Below are positions 6,565-14,156 of a stretch of 14,936 nucleotides of DNA, piece after piece. Every line of letters starts with the position of its first letter. Positions within the stretch are counted from its first letter, which is position 1. The position numbers and the translations under genes are program-made. The notes below the pieces were generated by a model. That model did no database searches. It saw only the letters and a program-made list of their open reading frames with translations, and had not been told where the DNA came from. Origin of the DNA: an uncultured Lachnospiraceae bacterium (GTDB lineage: Bacteria; Bacillota; Clostridia; Lachnospirales; Lachnospiraceae); contig CABUZU010000044.1 of the NCBI GenBank assembly GCA_902496125.1, positions 1-14,936 of the forward strand, read 5' to 3'.

Positions 6565-8280
6565 ATGAAGAAGTTTTTAATAGGAATTCTTGTTATTATT
6601 TTATGTTTAATCGGAGCAGGTGGGATTGTATTGTGGCAAGCACCTAGTTTAATAGAACAAGTGTTACTGTCTAAGGAACAAAAGGATTTAAATTCATATT
6701 ATGGTGTTAGTGATAAACAAGTGGCAATCATCTCAGAAGGTAGTCTAAAAGATGAAAAAGGACTCTTAATAGATAATCAAGTTTATCTGCCGTATGAATT
6801 TGTAAAACTAAATTTGGATAGTCGTTTTTATTGGGATGGAAGTTCGAATACGTTTATTTTTACCGATGCTGTAAAAATTAATCAAAATTCGATTCAACAA
6901 AAGGATAAGTTTTATCAAAAAGATGGACAATTATATCTTTCATTAGATTTTATTAAATCTTATATGGAAATAGAATCAGAAATTTTTAAAAGTCCGAATC
7001 GAATTTATTTAAATAAGGTGGAAAAGAATCGAACTTATGTTAAAACTAAGAGTAAGATAAATACACGTACCGTTGCTAGTTTGAAAGGTTTAAAGATTTC
7101 AGGATTAAAAAAAGGCGAAGAGGTCGAAGTGATTTCTAGACCAAATGATGTATGGAGTTTTGTACGTACAAAGGATGGACATATTGGATATGTATTAAAT
7201 CTGATGTTAAAAGAAAGTACAACGAATACGAAAAAAACAAAATCAACTTATAAAGAAGCAGAATATACAAATATTTCATTGGGTGAAAAGGTATGTTTAG
7301 GTTGGCAGCAAGTATCGGTTGCATCGGCTAATAATAAGATGGAGAGCCTTTTAAAGGATACAAAAGGGTTAAATGTAATTTCACCCACTTGGTTTGCGAT
7401 TAAGTCAGATGATGGCAATTATACGTCATTTGCAAGTGCAGATTATGTAAAGAAGGCACATAAGATGGGACTTCAGGTCTGGGCATTAGTAGATGATTTT
7501 GATAAAAACATGAGTATCTACAATGTACTTAGCAATACGAAGGTTCGTTTGAACTTAGCTAGAAATTTAGTTCGTGATGTAAAAAAAGTAGGAGCAGATG
7601 GAATTAATGTAGACTTTGAATATGTAAGTTCTGAAGCAGGTTGGCATTATTTGGAATTTTTGCGTGAACTATCTGCACTTTGCCGTAAAGAAAAATTAAT
7701 TTTATCGGTGGACAATACCAATCCGACTTACATTAGAGAACAATACCATATGTCAGAACAAGGGTCTATTGTAGACTATGTGATTATTATGGCATATGAT
7801 GAGCATTGGCAAGGTTCCGAAGCAGGTTCGGTTGCATCGTTATCTTATGTAAGTGATGGAATTACCAATGCACTTGATATGGTGCCACCAGAGAAGCTAA
7901 TCAATGGGATTCCATTTTATACAAGAGTGTGGAAGGAAGTACCAGAACAATATGCAACAGATAGTAAGGACATTCGAGAAGATGGAAATTCTGAATACGA
8001 AAGATATCAATTGACGTCTTCTGCTTATTCAATGGATGCAGTTAGTGAGCTAATTAATAAGTATAAGGCAGAGCCTAGTTGGGATGAGCCCCTTGGTCAG
8101 TATTATGTTGAGATTCCATTAAAAGAAGGCAAATACCGTATATGGATGGAAGACGCACGTTCATTAGAGCAGAAATTAAAATTAGTACAAGATAATAATC
8201 TTGCAGGAATTGCATGTTGGAAATTAGGCCTTGAATCAAGTGATGTATGGCCTGTTATAGCGAAGTATAATCAAAAGTAA
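6565..8280 (+). CDS. Membrane-anchored GH18 glycoside hydrolase with stalk-like and SH3b domains
   Basis: The product has 571 residues. An N-terminal hydrophobic segment (about 4-24, after MKK) is an uncleaved anchor or signal peptide. A copper-amine-oxidase-like or stalk-type repeat region spans about 50-150 (two VYLPYEFV / LYLSLDFI units). A bacterial SH3 domain (about 158-216) is likely to bind cell wall. The GH18 barrel spans about 240-571. The catalytic motif DGINVDFE (345-352) carries D350 and the general acid E352. MAYDEHW (409-415) and a late W552 fit the GH18 active site. The nearest known architecture is the YaaH/YdhD-type peptidoglycan hydrolases, so a beta-N-acetylglucosaminidase acting on peptidoglycan is the best guess; the exact substrate is not shown. 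The ATG at 6565 is chosen because AAGGAG (6553-6558) lies 6 bases before it. An in-frame ATG at 6520 lacks an SD. Confidence 0.85.
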   Translation: MKKFLIGILVIILCLIGAGGIVLWQAPSLIEQVLLSKEQKDLNSYYGVSDKQVAIISEGSLKDEKGLLIDNQVYLPYEFVKLNLDSRFYWDGSSNTFIFTDAVKINQNSIQQKDKFYQKDGQLYLSLDFIKSYMEIESEIFKSPNRIYLNKVEKNRTYVKTKSKINTRTVASLKGLKISGLKKGEEVEVISRPNDVWSFVRTKDGHIGYVLNLMLKESTTNTKKTKSTYKEAEYTNISLGEKVCLGWQQVSVASANNKMESLLKDTKGLNVISPTWFAIKSDDGNYTSFASADYVKKAHKMGLQVWALVDDFDKNMSIYNVLSNTKVRLNLARNLVRDVKKVGADGINVDFEYVSSEAGWHYLEFLRELSALCRKEKLILSVDNTNPTYIREQYHMSEQGSIVDYVIIMAYDEHWQGSEAGSVASLSYVSDGITNALDMVPPEKLINGIPFYTRVWKEVPEQYATDSKDIREDGNSEYERYQLTSSAYSMDAVSELINKYKAEPSWDEPLGQYYVEIPLKEGKYRIWMEDARSLEQKLKLVQDNNLAGIACWKLGLESSDVWPVIAKYNQK

Positions 8281-8298
8281 GGAAAAACAAAATCGACT

Positions 8299-8334
8299 AG
8301 AAGGATATGAGAGAATCATATCCTTCTTTTTTTT
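8299..8334 (+). terminator. Rho-independent terminator after the GH18 gene
   Basis: GAAGGATATGA (8300-8310) pairs perfectly with TCATATCCTTC (8316-8326) around a 5-base loop, followed by eight T residues. The signal is strong. Confidence 0.93.
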
Positions 8335-8344
8335 CGCATATATT
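8316..8344 (+). promoter_or_regulatory. Possible sigma-E-type sporulation promoter of the cwlD-like gene
   Basis: TCATATC (8316-8322), a 14-bp gap and CATATATT (8337-8344) match the Bacillus sigma-E pattern KMATATT-N14-CATACANT with one mismatch in each box. The -35-like part is the 3' arm of the preceding terminator, so chance is possible. Transcription would start near 8351, about 19 bases before the ATG. No good sigma-A promoter is seen in the 35 bases after the terminator. Confidence 0.35.
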
Positions 8345-8369
8345 GGTCTAAAAAGATGAGGAGAATAAG

Positions 8370-9068
8370 ATGAAAAGAATGGAATTATTACTAGGAATTT
8401 TAATGATTATTACAGCAGCAGCGATAGTAAATAATTATAAGAAGCAAACTGTTTCATCGGTAAATTCGCAAGTTGAATCAAATTTAAATCCTTGTATTGT
8501 ATTAGATGCAGGTCATGGTGGAGAAGACTCAGGAAAAGTAGGGATTAATCATGCATTAGAAAAAGATATTAATTTAAAAATTGTGCTTTTATTAAAAAAG
8601 GAACTAGAAAAAGAAAAAATACAAGTAATCCTTACAAGGACACAAGATACTGGATTATATACAAAAAATTCGACGAATAAGAAAATAGAAGATTTAAGCA
8701 ATAGATGCAGCATAATTGAAAAGGCAAATCCTAGCTTAGCAGTAAGTATTCATCAAAATAGTTATCATGAAGAAGAAATTCATGGTCCACAAGTCTTTTA
8801 TTATAAAACATCTAAGAAAGGAAAACTTGCAGCACAGCTAATTCAAGAAAGTTTTAATGACTTAATTGGGGAAGAGAAAAATACAAGAAAGATTAAATCA
8901 AATGACAGCTATTATTTATTATTACATACAAAGGCACCGATTGTTATTTGTGAATGTGGATTTTTATCTAATTCAGAAGAAGCAAATCAATTAGTTACGC
9001 AAGAGTATCAAGAAAAAATCGCGAAATGTATAGCAAGTGGAATGATAAAATATTTAAAAAAGAACTAA
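8370..9068 (+). CDS. cwlD: CwlD-like N-acetylmuramoyl-L-alanine amidase (Amidase_3)
   Basis: This 232-residue protein is about the size of CwlD. An N-terminal membrane or signal segment (about 5-21) precedes an Amidase_3 domain (about 41-231). Zinc ligands are H49 (LDAGHGGEDSG), E64 (EKD) and H128 (SIHQN). The catalytic glutamate is E195 in CECGFLSNSEE. The enzyme cleaves the bond between MurNAc and the stem peptide. CwlD acts with PdaA to make muramic-delta-lactam in spore cortex, and the match around residues 105-147 and GFLSN favours CwlD over AmiC/LytC-type enzymes. The Amidase_3 assignment is firm; the germination-specific role is inferred. The SD GAGGAG (8358-8363) is 6 bases before the ATG. 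The gene follows a strong terminator, so it needs its own promoter. Confidence 0.82.
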   Translation: MKRMELLLGILMIITAAAIVNNYKKQTVSSVNSQVESNLNPCIVLDAGHGGEDSGKVGINHALEKDINLKIVLLLKKELEKEKIQVILTRTQDTGLYTKNSTNKKIEDLSNRCSIIEKANPSLAVSIHQNSYHEEEIHGPQVFYYKTSKKGKLAAQLIQESFNDLIGEEKNTRKIKSNDSYYLLLHTKAPIVICECGFLSNSEEANQLVTQEYQEKIAKCIASGMIKYLKKN

Positions 9069-9082
9069 TGTTCATAAAAGGC

Positions 9083-9111
9083 TTGACAAAAGAATTAGAC
9101 TATGTTATTCT
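9083..9111 (+). promoter_or_regulatory. Sigma-A promoter of the metallophosphoesterase gene
   Basis: TTGACA (9083-9088), a 17-bp spacer and TATTCT (9106-9111) form the promoter, with TG at 9103-9104 as an extended -10. The transcript start would be near 9118, so the SD at 9121-9127 is almost at the 5' end and the leader is very short. The promoter starts only 14 bases after the cwlD-like stop, and no terminator is seen between the genes. Confidence 0.8.
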
Positions 9112-9134
9112 ATCTACCACAAGGAGGAACGCAG

Positions 9135-9608
9135 ATGAGATATTTAATTGCGAGTGATAGTCATGGCAGATACCAGAGATTATTTAAGATTTTAGAGAAG
9201 ACAGGTCCTTATGATGGGGTGATTCATTGTGGAGATAGTCAACTTCCCTATCGTTTTTTTAAGAATGAAATAACATGCCCACTTTATATGGTAAGGGGTA
9301 ATTGTGACAGCGATGTAAATCTACCATTAAAAGAAGAGATTGAGCTAGCAGGACATAAGATACTTATTGTTCATGGACATAGACAGAATGTAAAATGGGA
9401 TTTACAGGAGCTAAAGCATTTAGCAATGGAAGCTCATGCAGAGATTATTTGTTTTGGACATACACACGAAGCTTTAAATTCAAAAGTAGGAGATATGTAT
9501 TTTATTAATCCTGGAAGCCTTGAATTACCAAGAAATACGGCTCCATCTTATGCAGTAATGGAGATTGATGAAGAGAATATAGATATTCAACTTAGATTTT
9601 TAAACTAA
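9135..9608 (+). CDS. YfcE/MJ0936-type metallophosphoesterase
   Basis: This 157-residue cytoplasmic protein has the calcineurin-like phosphoesterase metal motifs in order: D8 and H10 (DSHG), D34 (HCGD), N56 (GNCD), H80 (VHGH), and H109 and H111 (GHTH), followed by NPGSLELPR (125-133). Members of this family (E. coli YfcE, B. subtilis YsnB) hydrolyse phosphodiesters in vitro with two metal ions, and their true substrate is unknown. In many Firmicutes the gene sits beside rdgB, which is not present here. The reading frame extends 11 codons upstream, but the ATG at 9135 is 7 bases after an ideal SD AAGGAGG (9121-9127), and the upstream ATG lies inside the promoter. All metal ligands are intact. 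Confidence 0.92.
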   Translation: MRYLIASDSHGRYQRLFKILEKTGPYDGVIHCGDSQLPYRFFKNEITCPLYMVRGNCDSDVNLPLKEEIELAGHKILIVHGHRQNVKWDLQELKHLAMEAHAEIICFGHTHEALNSKVGDMYFINPGSLELPRNTAPSYAVMEIDEENIDIQLRFLN

Positions 9609-9612
9609 GTGC

Positions 9613-9641
9613 TTGTTTTATCAGAATTTTTATGCTAAGAT
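9613..9641 (+). promoter_or_regulatory. Candidate promoter of the BlaI/MecI-family gene
   Basis: TTGTTT (9613-9618), a 17-bp spacer and TAAGAT (9636-9641) form a moderate promoter, with TG at 9633-9634. A second possible -10 is TAAAAT (9667-9672) with TG at 9664-9665, but it lacks a -35. The choice between them is not secure. Confidence 0.45.
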
Positions 9642-9654
9642 AAGGATAATCTTA
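9636..9654. promoter_or_regulatory. Inverted repeat over the -10 of the BlaI-family gene (possible operator)
   Basis: TAAGAT (9636-9641) and ATCTTA (9649-9654) form an exact 6-bp inverted repeat with a 7-base gap, 19 bp in total. Members of the BlaI family bind dyads and repress their own genes, so this is a candidate autoregulatory site. It does not match the TACA/TGTA core known for BlaI and MecI. Confidence 0.4.
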
Positions 9655-9694
9655 AATATTTAGTGATAAAATAGATTCGAAAGGAATGAAAGAC

Positions 9695-10066
9695 ATGAAA
9701 GACATGGAATTTATGACTGATTGCGAAGAAATTGTAATGAAGAGTGTTTGGGATGCAAAGAAGGATGTGTCTTTGCAGGAAATTATGAAAGATTTAGAAA
9801 CTCGTTTTAATAAAAAATGGAAAAGACAGACGATTAGTACTTTCTTATTACATTTAATTGAGAAAGGCTATGTGAAATCCTACAGACAGGGCCGAGTATT
9901 TTATTATGTTCCATTAGTAAAAGAGGAAGATTATAAGAAAGAACAGACCACTAAATTCTTAGATTTCTGGTTTGAAAGCTCACCATCTGGTTTAATTGCA
10001 TCATTATATGATAATAAGTCTATTTCAGAAGAAGAGAAAGCAAAGATTTTAGAAATTATTCAATAA
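9695..10066 (+). CDS. BlaI/MecI/CopY-family transcriptional repressor
   Basis: The product has 123 residues, typical of the family. An N-terminal winged helix (about 8-75) has the recognition region KWKRQTISTFLLHLIEKGYV (41-60) and a wing at YRQGRVFYYVPL (63-74). A C-terminal dimerisation segment (about 78-123) includes SGLIASLYDN and SEEEKAKILEII. The family represses beta-lactamase, mecA-type resistance or copper genes. Here no BlaR1-type sensor protease or resistance gene is next to it, so the target is unknown and it may act on distant genes. There are three in-frame ATGs (9686, 9695 and 9704). AAAGGA (9680-9685) touches the first and is 9 bases from the second, so 9695 is chosen. The first two ATGs lie in a 9-bp direct repeat. 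Confidence 0.85.
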   Translation: MKDMEFMTDCEEIVMKSVWDAKKDVSLQEIMKDLETRFNKKWKRQTISTFLLHLIEKGYVKSYRQGRVFYYVPLVKEEDYKKEQTTKFLDFWFESSPSGLIASLYDNKSISEEEKAKILEIIQ

Positions 10067-10072
10067 AAAAGA

Positions 10073-10108
10073 ACCTCCTAAATTATTTAATTTAGGAGGT
10101 ATTTTTTT
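10073..10108. terminator. Bidirectional terminator between the BlaI-family gene and argH
   Basis: ACCTCCTAAATT (10073-10084) pairs perfectly with AATTTAGGAGGT (10089-10100) around a 4-base loop. A seven-T run follows on the plus side. An A run precedes it at 10065-10070, giving a T run on the minus strand for argH. Confidence 0.93.
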
Positions 10109-11483
10109 ATAATTGTTCTAAATAAGCTTTAGATTTCTTAATTACTTCTTTCATCATATCAGGACCTGGAGCACCGATAGTCATACGCTTTTCAACGCAA
10201 GTTTTTAAGCTAATTGCATCATAGATATCTTCTTCAAATACAGGGCAAATTTCTTTTAGTTCTTCAAGAGACATCTCTTCAATACAGATTCCCTTATCAA
10301 TACAATAAAGAACAATACGACCAATAATACCATGTGCATCTCTAAATGCAACACCGTGATTTACAAGGTAATCAGCAGCATCGGTAGCATTTGTAAATCC
10401 ATTCATAGCACTCTTAGCCATTTTATCTTTACGAAAACGCATGGTAGAAATCATACCAGCAAAGAGTTGTAAGCAACCTTTAGTCGTGTCAATTGCATCA
10501 AATGTCATTTCCTTGTCTTCTTGCATATCTTTATTATAAGCTAAAGGAAGCCCCTTCATTGTAGTAAGAATGGATATTAAAGCACCGTAGACACGTCCTG
10601 TTTTACCACGTACAAGTTCAGCAATATCAGGATTTTTTTTCTGAGGCATGATACTAGAACCTGTGCTGTAGGTATCATCAATTTCTACAAATTGATATTC
10701 ATTTGTATTCCAGATGATAATTTCTTCTGAAAAACGGCTTAAATGCATCATAATAGTAGACATAGCAGAAAGTAATTCGATTAAGTAATCACGGTCTGCA
10801 ACAGAATCCATACTATTTAAAGTAGGACCATCAAATCCTAAAAGACTAGCAGTGTATTCACGGTCTAATGGATAAGTAGTACCGGCAAGAGCACCAGAGC
10901 CTAGAGGGCAGTAATTCATTCTCTTATAAATATCACAGAGACGTTCATAGTCTCTTTTAAACATTTCAAAATATGCACCAAAGTGATGGGCAAGAGTTAA
11001 TGGCTGGGCCTTCTGTAAATGAGTAAATCCAGGCATGTAAGTATCGGTATTTTCTTCCATTACTTTAAGAATTGCTTTTAATAGATTAACGACTAATTCT
11101 TTTAAAACACCAATTTCATCTCTGGTATAAAGCTTCATATCTAAAGCAACTTGGTCATTACGACTACGTCCTGTATGAAGCTTTTTACCAGCTTCTCCTA
11201 CTCGTTCGATTAAAGTAGCTTCTACAAAACTGTGGATATCTTCACTAGTTTCATCAATTTCTAATGCTCCAGATTCAATATCAGCAATAATGGAATTTAA
11301 TCCATTGATAATAGTATTTTTTTCATCCTCTGTTAAAATCTGTTGTTTTGCTAACATGGTAACATGAGCAATACTTCCTGTAATATCTTGTTTCCAAAAT
11401 CTTTTATCAAAGGTAATAGATGCATTAAATTCATCTACTAATTGATTGGTTTCTTTGGTAAAACGTCCTCCCCATAGTTTCAT
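10107..11483 (-). CDS. argH: Argininosuccinate lyase
   Basis: The product has 458 residues, the usual length. It belongs to the fumarase/aspartase superfamily and cleaves argininosuccinate to arginine and fumarate, the last step of arginine synthesis. Markers are MKLWGGRF at the start, HTGRSRND (103-110), GFTHLQKAQP (152-161) with the catalytic-site H155, and the signature GSSIMPQKKNPD (275-286) with the catalytic serine in the mobile loop. The enzyme is a cytosolic homotetramer. The ATG overlaps the TGA of the upstream yfhO-like gene (ATGA at 11480-11483), so translation is probably coupled. Its SD (GAGGAGG) lies inside the acidic-tail codons of that gene. argG is not adjacent, and no arginine-repressor box was recognised. 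Confidence 0.97.
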   Translation of the reverse strand: MKLWGGRFTKETNQLVDEFNASITFDKRFWKQDITGSIAHVTMLAKQQILTEDEKNTIINGLNSIIADIESGALEIDETSEDIHSFVEATLIERVGEAGKKLHTGRSRNDQVALDMKLYTRDEIGVLKELVVNLLKAILKVMEENTDTYMPGFTHLQKAQPLTLAHHFGAYFEMFKRDYERLCDIYKRMNYCPLGSGALAGTTYPLDREYTASLLGFDGPTLNSMDSVADRDYLIELLSAMSTIMMHLSRFSEEIIIWNTNEYQFVEIDDTYSTGSSIMPQKKNPDIAELVRGKTGRVYGALISILTTMKGLPLAYNKDMQEDKEMTFDAIDTTKGCLQLFAGMISTMRFRKDKMAKSAMNGFTNATDAADYLVNHGVAFRDAHGIIGRIVLYCIDKGICIEEMSLEELKEICPVFEEDIYDAISLKTCVEKRMTIGAPGPDMMKEVIKKSKAYLEQL

Positions 11484-14020
11484 GCGATTTCTTCCTCCTC
11501 GTCTTCTTCATCATTCATTTCAATTTCTATTGGTTTTGTTGGATTTGGCTTTCTAAATTTCTTTAAAAAGAACAACAAAATTAAAAGGATAATGGCAGCA
11601 ACTGTAATATAGGTGCCAATTTGTAATCCTTGTGTGTGATATTCTAAATGGATAGAATGGGTACCCTTTGTTAAATTCGCACTTAATAAAGAATCCTTAA
11701 ATGTTAAAAGGTCTGTTTCCTTTCCATCGACTGTTAAAGTCCAACCTGGGTCATAGGGAATGGAAATAAGCATTCTTCCATCGTTGGTACAAGTAATAGT
11801 ACCATCAATTGTAGTATCTGTATAATTGGTAACTTCTAATTGTTGCTTAGATAATTTATTATAAACAGAAATAACACCGTCTTGGTTCACCCCATAAGCA
11901 TCAGCAGTAAAAACAGCATCATCGCTTGTGGAAAGTGAAATATCATCTTCTGGATAGCAAACTCCTAAATCTAATAAGAAACCACGGTCTACATTAGAAA
12001 AAGATTTCGTATCATCACCAATCGTAGCACTGACTTCTGTAATATCTGAATTTGTTACTTCTACAAAAATATGGGTTGGTTTATCAACGGTAATTGTAAA
12101 CGTATCATCAAAGTTTTCAGTATCCTCAATTTTATCAAAAACATGAGTATTTGCTACGAGTTTTGCAAATTGGTTTTGCACAGAGATAGGACTTGAATTA
12201 TCTGTATTCCATTGTTTTTCTAAATTAGAGGCTAGCATATAACCGACATTTAAGGTATAATTGTTTTTATAAACATATCCGTCACCATATTCGCGATAAT
12301 AGCTTGTTAAGTCCGATTCCTCTTGTGTAACTGTTGAAAGCATGTATTTTACATCAAATAAGGTATTAATTAATGGTGTAATTCCATTGTTGCTATAAGC
12401 ATTCATCGAAGATTCCATTCCTAAATCTCTATAAAAATCAGAGATTGCTCCATAAGAAGTAGAAGAAAAGGTGGAAATAGAAGGGTAACCGACAAATGCT
12501 CCATCATTTTTGGTTTTTCTAGAATATTTTTCAAAACGATAAAAACCAGAGTCATCATTTTTTACTTCTTTAATTAGAGTTTGATAATCTTCAGTAAAAG
12601 ATAAATAGGTACTTCTAGTAACAGTTGTAACGCTTGTATAGGCGGTGTTAATCGTCATTTCAACGGTAATTATGACTAAAACCATAACAATTAATGGATA
12701 AGAAGAAAATTTATGCGTATTGTATAAATAAGCAATTAGTCCATAAAGGGCTAAGAATATTAAGCTACAATAAAAGGTAATATAGCTAAATTCTTCTTCG
12801 GTAATTAATTGTTCACATAAGATAATAAAGGCAAGTCCACCAAAGAATACCTTGACTAATGTTTCTTTCTTATAGTCTAACAAGTCTTTATATCCTTCGT
12901 AACACATAGATAGGATAAGGGCTGTATATAAGAAAGATTGACGACAAGGCAAACTATTAGGATAGTGGAATCCATGCCAAATAAAGTTTAAGACATTTGT
13001 AGCAAAAGAGATTAATAAAAAGACCATAAGGGTTCCTTTACAAATCTTTTCTTTTGCTGGAATCTTGCGATTGATAAAATACATAGGCAAGCAAAGTAGT
13101 ACTGCAATCCCACTGTAGATATTAGGCCAATGGTCAAGTCCGATTTCTGTTTCAACATTCATTAAATGTCTTGCAAGCATTGCAAAAATAGAGAAGTAGG
13201 TCTGAATCGTATCTGGGAAAGAGATATCACTTGATGCAGTGTATTTAAGTGCATAGTATTCAGGAATTAATAAGATTGCAGCAAGTGCACCAGCAAGAAG
13301 AGAATAGAGTGCAAATTGAAAACAAGCTCGTAAATATCCTGACTTATTGTTTGGAGTACAAATGATGGTTACAATAAAATACAATACACAGAAAATGCAT
13401 AGCATAATTGCAATGTAATAATTTGATAAAATGGCAAGTCCTAAACAAATACAATATAAAAAGCATTTGCCATCACGAACAAGTCTTTCAATACCAAGTA
13501 AAATTAAAGGTGCAAGCCATACACAGTCTAGCCACATAATATTCCAGTTATAGGCTGCAAGGTAGGCTGACAGTGCATAAAAAATGGCAAAGAAAGAAAT
13601 GCCAATATCTGGTTTATCGGTTTTATGACGTAAAAAAATAGCAAAGCTTAGTCCACAAAGACCAATTTTAAATACGATTAAATAGGTCATAAAATCAATG
13701 ACAAGACCTTTAGGACATAAAAAGATAAGCCAATTAAAAGGACTTGACAAATAATAGCCAAATAAGGAAGTAAAATTGGTACCCATACCAATATCCCACG
13801 TATAGCTAAGACTACCACTTGTTACGAGTTTCCTACGAAATTCAGCGAAAAAAGGTGCATATTGGTGATACATATCTGTACGCAAAAAGCTATTATCACC
13901 AAATGGATAAATTTCGTTTCCAATAAACACACATAACATAATTAAAATAGGCAGGAAAAATGCTGTAAGATAAGTATAGTGGTCAATTGGGTCTTTTTGT
14001 TTGAATTTAAATTGTTTCAT
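11480..14020 (-). CDS. YfhO-family polytopic membrane protein (GT-C fold)
   Basis: This 846-residue protein has an N-terminal part (about 1-460) with roughly a dozen hydrophobic segments (among them about 16-35, 140-156, 161-178, 203-222, 232-253, 328-346, 388-403, 413-434 and 441-460). A large extracytoplasmic domain spans about 465-800, and one last helix lies at about 803-820. The first loop holds the RTDMYHQYAPFFAEFRR region (47-63), and the IPYDPGWTLTVDGK motif (754-767) is a YfhO hallmark. YfhO proteins are GT-C-type membrane glycosyltransferases; in Bacillus YfhO glycosylates lipoteichoic acid. The sugar and acceptor here are unknown. The C-terminus is cytosolic and very acidic (DEEDEEEE, 837-844). 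AAAGGA (complement of 14031-14036) is 10 bases before the ATG. It is first in a two-gene operon with argH. Confidence 0.9.
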   Translation of the reverse strand: MKQFKFKQKDPIDHYTYLTAFFLPILIMLCVFIGNEIYPFGDNSFLRTDMYHQYAPFFAEFRRKLVTSGSLSYTWDIGMGTNFTSLFGYYLSSPFNWLIFLCPKGLVIDFMTYLIVFKIGLCGLSFAIFLRHKTDKPDIGISFFAIFYALSAYLAAYNWNIMWLDCVWLAPLILLGIERLVRDGKCFLYCICLGLAILSNYYIAIMLCIFCVLYFIVTIICTPNNKSGYLRACFQFALYSLLAGALAAILLIPEYYALKYTASSDISFPDTIQTYFSIFAMLARHLMNVETEIGLDHWPNIYSGIAVLLCLPMYFINRKIPAKEKICKGTLMVFLLISFATNVLNFIWHGFHYPNSLPCRQSFLYTALILSMCYEGYKDLLDYKKETLVKVFFGGLAFIILCEQLITEEEFSYITFYCSLIFLALYGLIAYLYNTHKFSSYPLIVMVLVIITVEMTINTAYTSVTTVTRSTYLSFTEDYQTLIKEVKNDDSGFYRFEKYSRKTKNDGAFVGYPSISTFSSTSYGAISDFYRDLGMESSMNAYSNNGITPLINTLFDVKYMLSTVTQEESDLTSYYREYGDGYVYKNNYTLNVGYMLASNLEKQWNTDNSSPISVQNQFAKLVANTHVFDKIEDTENFDDTFTITVDKPTHIFVEVTNSDITEVSATIGDDTKSFSNVDRGFLLDLGVCYPEDDISLSTSDDAVFTADAYGVNQDGVISVYNKLSKQQLEVTNYTDTTIDGTITCTNDGRMLISIPYDPGWTLTVDGKETDLLTFKDSLLSANLTKGTHSIHLEYHTQGLQIGTYITVAAIILLILLFFLKKFRKPNPTKPIEIEMNDEEDEEEEIA

Positions 14021-14072
14021 AAATGATAAATCCTTTCAAAAGATTTATTAGTTTTTTGTAATAAATATTTTT

Positions 14073-14101
14073 TTGTAACGTTTTTAATTATAGTATACAG
14101 T
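14073..14101 (+). promoter_or_regulatory. Candidate promoter of the tandem-OB gene, overlapping the yfhO-like promoter
   Basis: TTGTAA (14073-14078) lies 17 bp before TACAGT (14096-14101) or 15 bp before TATACA (14094-14099). Either choice overlaps the -10 and spacer of the opposite promoter. The boxes are only moderate, so the exact site is uncertain. Confidence 0.4.
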
Positions 14102-14115
14102 CATAAAAATGTAAA
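14087..14115 (-). promoter_or_regulatory. Strong sigma-A promoter of the yfhO-like/argH operon
   Basis: On the minus strand, TTTACA (complement of 14110-14115), a 17-bp spacer and a perfect TATAAT (complement of 14087-14092) form the promoter. The upstream block (14104-14125) is 19 of 22 identical to that of mecA. Confidence 0.87.
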
Positions 14116-14156
14116 GAAATTTTAAAAAGAATAATAGACCAAGGGGGACATAGCAT

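Noticed and set aside
7136..7324. Minus-strand frame inside the GH18 gene
   Set aside because: It is antisense to the SH3b region, without any start signals.
9686..10066. BlaI-family gene as part of a beta-lactam resistance operon
   Set aside because: No blaR1, beta-lactamase or penicillin-binding protein gene is adjacent. mecA here is the ClpC adaptor, not the PBP2a gene.
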